Positions 58,631 to 64,000 of a DNA stretch of 64,000 nt are shown in pieces; within the stretch, counting starts at the first letter, position 1, and each line of letters starts with the position of its first letter. Both the position numbers and the translations under genes were made by a program. Location of the stretch: the NCBI GenBank assembly GCA_041390105.1, contig JAWKQO010000003.1, positions 62,001 to 126,000 of the forward strand, given 5' to 3'. Below the pieces are notes generated by a model. The model was not told the DNA's origin and searched no databases. It saw nothing but the letters and a program-made list of their open reading frames with translations. The DNA is from Gemmatimonadota bacterium. GTDB taxonomy: Bacteria; Gemmatimonadota; Gemmatimonadetes; Longimicrobiales; Gaopeijiaceae.

Positions 58631-60385
58631 ATGGCAGAGCCAGGCGAACAGGGCCTCTGGGCCGAGCTGAAGCGAAGAAGCGTCGTGAAGGTCGGGGCAG
58701 CGTACGCCGCCGCGGCCTTCGTGGTGTTGCAGCTCGCCGAGATCGTCCTGCCGGCTCTCGGGCTGCCCGAGTGGTCGCTGACGCTGGTGGTGGTCCTCGC
58801 GGCGGCCGGGCTCCCCGTGGCACTGGTTCTGAGCTGGGCCTTCGATCTCACACCAGAGGGCGTGCGTCGCACCCGGTCGGACGGACAGAGCCAGCCCTTC
58901 GGCCCCCGCAGGCGCCGGATCGTACAGGGGGCGGCGCTGGCGGTGAGCGCGGCCGTTCTGGGGGCGGCGGGATGGTGGAGTGTTCGCCACCGTTCCCTGG
59001 GCCCCGACGCCCCACCCGCGTCGATCGCCGTGCTGCCCTTCATCGACCTGAGCCCACTCGGAGATCAAGCGTACCTCGGTGACGGGATGGCCGAGGAGAT
59101 TCTGAACCTGCTCACGCGTCTCGACGGTCTCCGGGTGGCAGCGCGCACCTCCGCCTTCGTGTTCCGCGGACAGGAGGTGGACATCCGGGACGTAGGCGAG
59201 ACCCTTTCGGTGGCACACGTCCTGGAGGGGAGCGTGCGCAAGGACCGGGACGAGATCCGCATCACGGCGCAGCTGATCGATGTGGAGACGGGCTACCACG
59301 TCTGGTCGAACACCTATCAGCGGACGTTGGACAGCGTCTTCGAGATCCAGGACGAGATCGCGCGTGTGATCGTGGAAGCGCTGCGCGGCACGCTCACCCC
59401 GCGAGACCGCGCGCGGCTCAGCCAGTCCGATGCCACCACGTCGGAGGCCTTCGAGGCCTACCTGCGGGGGCGCATGGAATGGAATCGCAGAACACCGGAT
59501 GGACTGCGCGCGGCCGTCGAACACTTCGAGGCCGCGATCGCCGAGGACGCGTCCTACGCCAAGGCCCACGCGGGGCTGGCCGACGCCTGGGCGCTGCTCC
59601 CTCTGTTCGACCCCGCGGGAGTCGACGCCGAAGGCGCCTGGGTGCGCGCGGAGGCGGCGGCCGCCCGGGCATTGGCGCTCGACCCCGAGCTGGCCGAAGC
59701 ACACGCCTCGCTGGGGTTGATCCATGGCTTCCGCTACCGGCTGCAGCGCGGCGTTGCTGAGCTCGAGCGCGCCATCGAACTGAACCCCGCCTATGCGCCC
59801 GCAAGGCATTGGCACTCGCTGCAGCTTTCGGAGTTGGGACGGGGAGGAGAGGCAGTGGAGGAAGCGCGGGTAGCGCACGAGCTCGATCCGCTTTCCATGC
59901 CCATTCGCACGGATCTGGGCTACGCGCTGCTGTGGGCCGGACGCGCGCTCGACGCGAAGCGCGCGTTCCAGGATGCGCTCGAGCTCTCTGCGGACTACCC
60001 ACCCGCGTGGTTCGGTCTGGCGCTGGCGTCGCTCTGGACGGACGACCAGGCCGGCTTCGAGAGCGCTGCGCGGCGTTGGGCCGCCGCGAGTGCTGAGAAC
60101 CAGGCGTCGCTCGCTCCGTTGCTGGAAAGGGCCGTAGCGCGTCGTGCGGGCGGACCCACGATCTCGGTGGCGGCAGAGGTGGCGGCACTGAGCCGCGCCA
60201 CGGCGGGAGCGCGAGCGACACTGGCGGCTTTGGCAGGAGACACTGCCACGGCCTGGGTCTGGCTGGAGCGGTCGCGCAGCGACCGCTCCTATGCCGACCA
60301 CTACCCAGCGGTCAATCCCGCTTTCGCCGCGCTGCGGACCGATGTCCGCTTCCGGGCGTTCTTGGAGCGACTGAGGGACGGGTAA
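58631..60385 (+). CDS. TolB-like/TPR protein with N-terminal membrane helices
   Basis: Predicted 584-residue protein. The N-terminus has several membrane helices (VVKVGAAYAAAAFVVLQLAE, LTLVVVLAAAGLPVALVL, IVQGAALAVSAAVLGAAGWW). The middle has the TolB/FlgO-like segment PASIAVLPFIDLSPLGDQAY and VAHVLEGSVRKDRDEIRITA, as found beside adenylate cyclase-type or HTH domains. Its C-terminal half has TPR repeats (ALDPELAEAHASLGLIHGF, ELNPAYAPARHWHSL). No cyclase or DNA-binding domain is present, so it is a scaffold or sensor. Function unknown. Confidence 0.82.
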   Translation: MAEPGEQGLWAELKRRSVVKVGAAYAAAAFVVLQLAEIVLPALGLPEWSLTLVVVLAAAGLPVALVLSWAFDLTPEGVRRTRSDGQSQPFGPRRRRIVQGAALAVSAAVLGAAGWWSVRHRSLGPDAPPASIAVLPFIDLSPLGDQAYLGDGMAEEILNLLTRLDGLRVAARTSAFVFRGQEVDIRDVGETLSVAHVLEGSVRKDRDEIRITAQLIDVETGYHVWSNTYQRTLDSVFEIQDEIARVIVEALRGTLTPRDRARLSQSDATTSEAFEAYLRGRMEWNRRTPDGLRAAVEHFEAAIAEDASYAKAHAGLADAWALLPLFDPAGVDAEGAWVRAEAAAARALALDPELAEAHASLGLIHGFRYRLQRGVAELERAIELNPAYAPARHWHSLQLSELGRGGEAVEEARVAHELDPLSMPIRTDLGYALLWAGRALDAKRAFQDALELSADYPPAWFGLALASLWTDDQAGFESAARRWAAASAENQASLAPLLERAVARRAGGPTISVAAEVAALSRATAGARATLAALAGDTATAWVWLERSRSDRSYADHYPAVNPAFAALRTDVRFRAFLERLRDG

Positions 60386-60401
60386 CGCGAGTGGGGGAGA
60401 G

Positions 60402-60430
60402 GGAGCCGCCGCCCGCGCCGCGGCGGCTCC
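60402..60430. terminator. Bidirectional terminator-like hairpin
   Basis: GGAGCCGCCGC and GCGGCGGCTCC pair over 11 bp around a 7-base loop. It sits between the TPR gene stop at 60385 and the end of the M56 locus at 60444 on the other strand, so it may end both transcripts. No T run is visible. Confidence 0.65.
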
Positions 60431-60443
60431 GTGACGTCGACCC

Positions 60444-60638
60444 CTAGTTCTTCTTCAGGAAGATCTGGATGACTCCGTTCTTGGCGTCGTCACCATGGAC
60501 GGTGCGCGCCGCGTCGCCCTTGATCACCTCGACGCGGTCGATCCGGTCTGGAGACAGCTTGGCCAATACGTCCTTGGCGCTGCCGTCCACGCGCTCACCG
60601 TCGATCAGGACGAGGGGGCCGTTCTCGGTGTCGAGACC
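60444..60638 (-). pseudogene. Out-of-frame TonB-plug-like C-terminal fragment of the M56 gene
   Basis: Reading on the minus strand, a 64-codon segment (GLDTENGPLVLIDGERVDGS, then DRIDRVEVIKGDAARTVHGD, then NGVIQIFLKKN) matches the C-terminal plug-like domain seen in M56/BlaR1-type proteins and TonB receptors (LIDG, IESIEVIKG, GVIxI). It has no start of its own. It fits directly after the M56 sequence LEFPL if the reading slips back by one base at the run TTCCCCCTCCCGG near 60640. So it is either the true C-terminus (frameshift or sequencing error) or the remnant of a lost fusion. Confidence 0.72.
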
Positions 60639-62059
60639 GGGAGGGGGAACTCCAGACGCGGGTCCGACTCACGGGCTTCGTAGAGGAAAGGACGCCCCTC
60701 TGTGTCGAAGCGGGCGCCGATCCCTGGCAGCTTGAGCTCATCGGGAGCGAGACGCACCCGCGGCTGGACGCGCTCGCGGAACCGGAACCGTGCAACGGGC
60801 TCGGACCCATCGACTCCGTCGGCCTCCCGCAGGCGCCCCTCCAACTCCACCTGCAGCCGGTCCAGTCGCTCCTGCTCCACGCGCAGCCGCTCTTCCTGGG
60901 CGCGCAACATCTCACGCTGCGCCTCCAGCTTGTCCTGAAGCAGGCGGAGCTGTCGCTCGCTCATCCGCTCCTGCGTGAGCTCGATGCGCCCCATGGACTC
61001 CTGCACGCGTGCCAGGGACTCCTCGAGCGCCGCCTTCGCGCGCGCCTGCTCCATGAAGGCGCGCTCCCTGGCCTCCAACGCCGCCTGGCTTGCCAGCTCC
61101 GTGTCGATCTTGAGCCGCTCCAGACGGTGACGGTGTCCGCTGAACTCGACGGTCACGAAGCGCGGTGCGAACGCGAAGATGCCGACCAGGCCGGCCGTGA
61201 TGGCTACCACCAACGCGACGCGGGTGTACCCACCCATGGCGTTGGCACCGCTACGCATGGCCTCCAAGCGATCGCGCAGAAACGAGCGGCGTTCCGAGAG
61301 GGCGGCGAAGGCGAACGGGAAGGACGGCGTGTCGGCCGCCATGCGCACCAGCAGATCGGCGTAGGAGCGGCGGCCTGCGCCGCGGGCCAAGACACGCTGA
61401 TCACAGTCGAGCTCGACCGCGCGCCGCAACCGCAGAGCCTGCCACACCAGCGCCACGTTCCACGGCAGGGCGATGATCATCACGGTAGCCAATGCCAGCA
61501 GCCAGGGGTCCCGGGCACGCACGTGCTGCTGCTCATGCTCGAGGACGAGCGCGAGCTCCTGTGCGTGCAGATCGAGCGCCGAGCGCGGCAACACGATGTC
61601 GGGGCGGACGAGGCCGACCACGGCGGGGCCGAAGCGCCGGGACAGGCGCACGCGGCGCTCCTGGATCTCGGCCTCCGCCCAGTGCCGCCGGGCCCGCCAC
61701 AGGCGCGCCACCGCGACGAGCGCCACCAGGAGCGCGACCACGCTCGACCCCACCCAGAGGGCCGCGAACACGCGCTCGGTCCATATCGCGATTCCGTTGC
61801 TGGAGACACCCTCCAGCAGCGAGGCCAGGCGCTCGGCGCTCAAGGCCGTCGCGGGCAGGGCCGCCGCGGCCTCTCGCACATCTGGCGTCGGCATCAGGCG
61901 GGGCAGGAAGGGAATGGCCACCGTCAGCGCCATGGCCGCGACCCACGCCCAGCGCCCCGGCCGCCCTTCCGCACGCAACCCCCGCTCGGCGAGCCACGCC
62001 AACACACCCAACACAGCCCCGATTCCGATCGAGGTCATCATGAACATCGTCGTCGTCAT
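60605..62059 (-). CDS. M56 family metallopeptidase (BlaR1/MecR1-like), C-terminus frameshifted
   Basis: Predicted 484-residue membrane peptidase (in the present frame). Several helices precede the zinc site LVLEHEQQHVRARDPW (HExxH at residues 175-179), typical of M56. A long Gln/Arg/Glu-rich coiled-coil follows (LERLKIDTELASQAALEARE, then RMSERQLRLLQDKLEAQR). The expected C-terminal plug-like domain continues in the -1 frame (see entry at 60444). It would sense an envelope signal and cleave or release the BlaI repressor. The ATG overlaps the BlaI stop (ATGA), so the two are co-expressed. Confidence 0.87.
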   Translation of the reverse strand: MTTTMFMMTSIGIGAVLGVLAWLAERGLRAEGRPGRWAWVAAMALTVAIPFLPRLMPTPDVREAAAALPATALSAERLASLLEGVSSNGIAIWTERVFAALWVGSSVVALLVALVAVARLWRARRHWAEAEIQERRVRLSRRFGPAVVGLVRPDIVLPRSALDLHAQELALVLEHEQQHVRARDPWLLALATVMIIALPWNVALVWQALRLRRAVELDCDQRVLARGAGRRSYADLLVRMAADTPSFPFAFAALSERRSFLRDRLEAMRSGANAMGGYTRVALVVAITAGLVGIFAFAPRFVTVEFSGHRHRLERLKIDTELASQAALEARERAFMEQARAKAALEESLARVQESMGRIELTQERMSERQLRLLQDKLEAQREMLRAQEERLRVEQERLDRLQVELEGRLREADGVDGSEPVARFRFRERVQPRVRLAPDELKLPGIGARFDTEGRPFLYEARESDPRLEFPLPVSTPRTAPSS

Positions 62060-62463
62060 CGCTCCTCCCCCCCTCCGTCGGTCGGCGGTGTGCCGGGTTC
62101 CAGGTCGTCCACGATCTCGCGCAGCTTCTGGATCTCGTCCGCCGTCAGATCACGGTCGGAGACCAGACGCGCCACCATCAAATCGAGTGAGCCGTGAAAG
62201 ACCTTGTTCAGGATGCGGGAGAGCGCTCGCGTCCCCGCGTCTTCGGGTGCCACCAGGGGCCGGTAACGATAGGCCCGCCCCTCGGCGTCGTGGGCGACGT
62301 GGCCCTTCTCCTCGAGGATCTGGAGGATCTTGAGCACCGTGGTGTAGCCCACGTCGCCCATTTCCTCGCGAACCTCGGCCACGGTTCCAGAGCCGAGCCG
62401 CCAGAGGACGCTCATCACGTCCAGCTCCCGGTCCGTGAACACGATGGGTCGGTGCTCGGTCAC
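62056..62463 (-). CDS. blaI: BlaI/MecI/CopY family transcriptional repressor
   Basis: Predicted 135-residue winged-helix repressor. The HTH region is RELDVMSVLWRLGSGTVAEV and GYTTVLKILQILEEKGHVAH, the latter the recognition helix area; the C-terminal half (LSRILNKVFHGSLDLMVARL) is the dimerisation part. It probably represses its own operon until the M56 peptidase inactivates it. Three identical 9-bp repeats 44 bp apart lie upstream, the first directly downstream of a promoter (see separate entries). No beta-lactamase gene is adjacent. Confidence 0.93.
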   Translation of the reverse strand: MTEHRPIVFTDRELDVMSVLWRLGSGTVAEVREEMGDVGYTTVLKILQILEEKGHVAHDAEGRAYRYRPLVAPEDAGTRALSRILNKVFHGSLDLMVARLVSDRDLTADEIQKLREIVDDLEPGTPPTDGGGEER

Positions 62464-62530
62464 GCGACTCTCCCTGGTCTGCGAACGGGTCGACGCCCGG
62501 TTCAGGGGAACCGGGCTTTCTACCCTAAAC

Positions 62531-62539
62531 TTCGTAGAT
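62531..62539 (-). promoter_or_regulatory. BlaI operator-like repeat 1
   Basis: On the minus strand the sequence is ATCTACGAA (plus strand TTCGTAGAT), directly downstream of the -10 element of the blaI promoter, overlapping the likely transcription start. A second half, TACGA, lies 5 bp away (TCGTA GATAG TACGA), making an inverted repeat. Bound BlaI would block the promoter. Confidence 0.65.
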
Positions 62540-62566
62540 AGTACGACGGAGGGAGCCGGTTGTCTA
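62538..62566 (-). promoter_or_regulatory. Promoter of blaI-M56 operon
   Basis: On the minus strand, TAGACA (62566-62561) and TACTAT (62543-62538) are separated by exactly 17 bp, a good sigma-70-like promoter, 75 bp before the BlaI ATG. Confidence 0.75.
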
Positions 62567-62574
62567 CCCCCTTC

Positions 62575-62583
62575 TTCGTAGAT
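62575..62583 (-). promoter_or_regulatory. BlaI operator-like repeat 2
   Basis: Second exact copy of ATCTACGAA (plus TTCGTAGAT), starting exactly 44 bp from repeat 1, just upstream of the -35 element. The spacing is about four helical turns, so copies face the same side of the DNA. Confidence 0.55.
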
Positions 62584-62618
62584 CCGGCATCCGGTGCGGG
62601 ACGGGGAACACCCGGGCC

Positions 62619-62627
62619 TTCGTAGAT
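62619..62627 (-). promoter_or_regulatory. BlaI operator-like repeat 3
   Basis: Third exact copy, again starting 44 bp further upstream. It lies close to the stop codon of the next gene upstream on the minus strand (62675), within the 211-bp gap. Equal spacing suggests cooperative binding along the DNA. Confidence 0.55.
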
Positions 62628-62674
62628 CCCAGGAGAGGGGGGATTGAGGGCGCTTCCCGGTCGCCCAGCCCCCC

Positions 62675-63751
62675 TCAGGAGGCGTCGGCTCCCGGCGTCT
62701 GGACCCCGCGCGCCAGCGAAAGCACCGCCTCGAAGATGCGGGCCACCGCCCCGGGGTCGAGCTGCTCGCTCTCCGCCCAGGTGCGGCGCGCGTCGAGGAG
62801 CGACCGCTCGCGGGCCGGATCCCGCACCGGGAGGCTCCGCCCGCCCTTGATGCGCCCCGCTCGGCGAGCGAGTTCCGCCCGTCGCGCCAGCATGCGAATG
62901 AGCTCGCGGTCCAATTCGTCGATCAGGTCCCGCGTCTCGCGAAGCTCGGGCGCCGCTTGGCCGAGGTCCGGAATCGCGAAGCCTCCCGCGGTGCGGTAGG
63001 TAGCGGGATCGGTGGCGGCCAGCTCGTCGTGCAGCCGGGCGAGCGCATCCAGGAGCTCGGCGCGCGCCTCGTCCGCGAAGGGGTTCATGCGCTCGATGGC
63101 GTAGAAGAGGTGCCCGGCGTCCGACCGCACGGAGTCGATGGTGCGGAGCATGGCGCGAAAGGACGGAGGTACGAAGCGCGAACGCTCGACGGCTTCGATG
63201 TCGAGCATACCCTTGGCCAGGAAGAACGCGAGCGCATGGGTGTAGGCCATGCCGCGATCGTGAGCTTCGGTCTCCTCTTCGATCACCTCACAGCCCAAGG
63301 AGCGGTAGAGCGCTGCCGCCTTGGAGGCCGCATCCGGATGCAGCGGGTTGGGACAGACCACCACCCGTAGCGGCCGTTCTCCCAACGCGATCGACGAGGG
63401 GCCGAACAGCGGATGGGTGCCGACCCACGAGACCGCTCTCCCGAGCGTCTCCGCCATGGCTGCCTCCATGGGTGTCCGCACGCTGCTCACGTCGATCACC
63501 AGATCGGCGCCGTCGAGCCGCGGGCGAAGCCCACGCAACACCTCGCCGAAGGAGATCACGGGAACGCAGAGAAAGACGGTGCACCCCGGTGCGAACGGCA
63601 CGCGCCCCTCGCCCGGCACGAGCCCGGCCGGGATCTCGGCCTCCGGGTCGAGGGCTACCACCTCGTTTCCCGCCTCGAGAAGAAGTCCCGCCAGCGCGCG
63701 CCCGAAGCGCCCATAGCCGACCAACGTGACAGGTGCTCGCATGGATCCCAT
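62675..63751 (-). CDS. tyrA: Bifunctional prephenate dehydrogenase / chorismate mutase
   Basis: Predicted 358-residue enzyme for tyrosine synthesis. The N-terminal Rossmann part opens VTLVGYGRFGRALAGLLLEA, with the prephenate dehydrogenase pattern VGTHPLFGPSS and AYTHALAFFLAKG. The last approximately 95 residues are a chorismate mutase type II domain (ETRDLIDELDRELIRMLARR, then KGGRSLPVRDPARERSLLDA). The domain order is dehydrogenase first, the reverse of E. coli TyrA. It is divergent from the start of a DAHP synthase gene, so the two aromatic-pathway genes likely share a control region. A second ATG three codons later is possible. Confidence 0.92.
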   Translation of the reverse strand: MGSMRAPVTLVGYGRFGRALAGLLLEAGNEVVALDPEAEIPAGLVPGEGRVPFAPGCTVFLCVPVISFGEVLRGLRPRLDGADLVIDVSSVRTPMEAAMAETLGRAVSWVGTHPLFGPSSIALGERPLRVVVCPNPLHPDAASKAAALYRSLGCEVIEEETEAHDRGMAYTHALAFFLAKGMLDIEAVERSRFVPPSFRAMLRTIDSVRSDAGHLFYAIERMNPFADEARAELLDALARLHDELAATDPATYRTAGGFAIPDLGQAAPELRETRDLIDELDRELIRMLARRAELARRAGRIKGGRSLPVRDPARERSLLDARRTWAESEQLDPGAVARIFEAVLSLARGVQTPGADAS

Positions 63752-63897
63752 AGCAGGGGGTCACGGATGCGAGCCCAAAGTAGCGGGTGCGTCCACTCCT
63801 CCGAGAGGCCCGGCATCGTTGCGGGCACAGCCCTGCGTCGGGCCTCATGCGAGGCCCCGGGGTCGACCCCCGCGCCCCGACCCGCCAGAATTCGCCC

Positions 63898-64000
63898 ATG
63901 GCCTTCAAGATCCGCGACGAACACGTCCGGGGAGCCCAACCGCTCCCCAGCCCAGCCCAGCTCGCTTCCGAGCTTCCCGTACCAGAGGCCGTCGAGACCC
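63898..64000 (+). CDS. Start of a class I DAHP synthase (partial, cut by window end)
   Basis: Only 34 codons are present before the window ends. The N-terminus (MAFKIRDEHVRGAQPLPSPA, then QLASELPVPEAVET) matches the beginning of AroF/AroG-type DAHP synthases (RI..I.ELLPP..LL...P.TE.A). The product would make DAHP from PEP and erythrose-4-phosphate, the first step of the aromatic pathway, consistent with the adjacent divergent tyrA. The catalytic part lies outside the window. Confidence 0.65.
   Translation, partial: MAFKIRDEHVRGAQPLPSPAQLASELPVPEAVET

Noticed and set aside
1..64000. tRNA, rRNA, integrase or transposase genes
   Set aside because: I saw no cloverleaf-like tRNA sequence, no rRNA blocks and no transposase, integrase or phage structural genes.

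Overview
The window is about 64 kb of very GC-rich, gene-dense bacterial DNA. It has no rRNA, no recognisable tRNA, no insertion sequence, no prophage and no CRISPR array. The gene types suggest a Gram-negative soil or marine bacterium of the Gemmatimonadota type, although sequence reading alone cannot prove this. The supporting features are TIGR02999-type ECF sigma factors beside TPR serine/threonine kinases, secreted six-bladed propeller lipoproteins, M56/BlaI pairs, a Lys-rich histone-H1-like repeat protein, many secreted hydrolases and lipoproteins, and an outer-membrane barrel. Many neighbouring genes share ATGA or GTGA stop/start overlaps, so translational coupling is common.

Layout. 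0.1-3.2 kb: tripartite tricarboxylate transporter (tctC-tctA-tctB). 3.1-4.9 kb: two coupled sulfotransferase-like genes on the minus strand. 4.9-7.6 kb: phosphoenolpyruvate carboxylase, divergent from a secreted CarboxypepD-like protein coupled to a thermolysin/fungalysin-type metallopeptidase (7.7-10.4 kb). 10.5-12.8 kb: secreted M55 D-aminopeptidase and a tryptophanase. 12.8-16.8 kb: alpha/beta hydrolase, amidohydrolase lipoprotein and RhlE-type helicase. 16.9-20.8 kb: small hypothetical protein, Ser/Thr kinase-TPR sensor and its ECF sigma factor. 21.0-22.5 kb: three tandem paralogous lipoproteins. 22.5-30.1 kb: M28 carboxypeptidase, ankyrin-VOC fusion, GGDEF-EAL protein, then a coupled macro-domain/propeller/DUF1801 trio. 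30.2-36.0 kb: secreted protein, DUF4403 protein, MsbA-like ABC exporter and a divergent Nramp-like transporter. 36.2-39.5 kb: secreted SnoaL-like protein, YceI, CPXCG zinc ribbon, DinB and an S9 peptidase. 39.8-42.6 kb: four minor-pilin genes. 42.7-47.6 kb: quinone oxidoreductase, coiled-coil protein, ankyrin/zinc-ribbon protein, TSUP permease and a PLP decarboxylase. 47.9-51.9 kb: a gliding-type ABC operon with GldF and GldG fused, plus a DUF4340 protein. 52.0-57.8 kb: Gfo/Idh/MocA lipoprotein, SprT-like protein, H1-like repeat protein, outer-membrane protein coupled to a second YceI, and a polysaccharide deacetylase. 58.2-62.5 kb: small membrane protein, TolB/TPR protein, and an M56-BlaI sensor/repressor pair. 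62.7-64.0 kb: prephenate dehydrogenase-chorismate mutase, divergent from the cut-off start of a DAHP synthase.

The strongest unusual signals are two. First, a -1 frameshift separates a TonB-plug-like C-terminal domain from the M56 peptidase. Second, three identical 9-bp operator-like repeats lie exactly 44 bp apart upstream of blaI, the first directly downstream of a good sigma-70-like promoter. Other notable points are the Nramp-like protein without the usual metal-binding motifs, the GldFG fusion, the ankyrin-VOC fusion, a MarR-like inverted repeat before the second yceI, and the 24-unit, 15-bp repeat gene. I did not find a convincing new multi-gene system.
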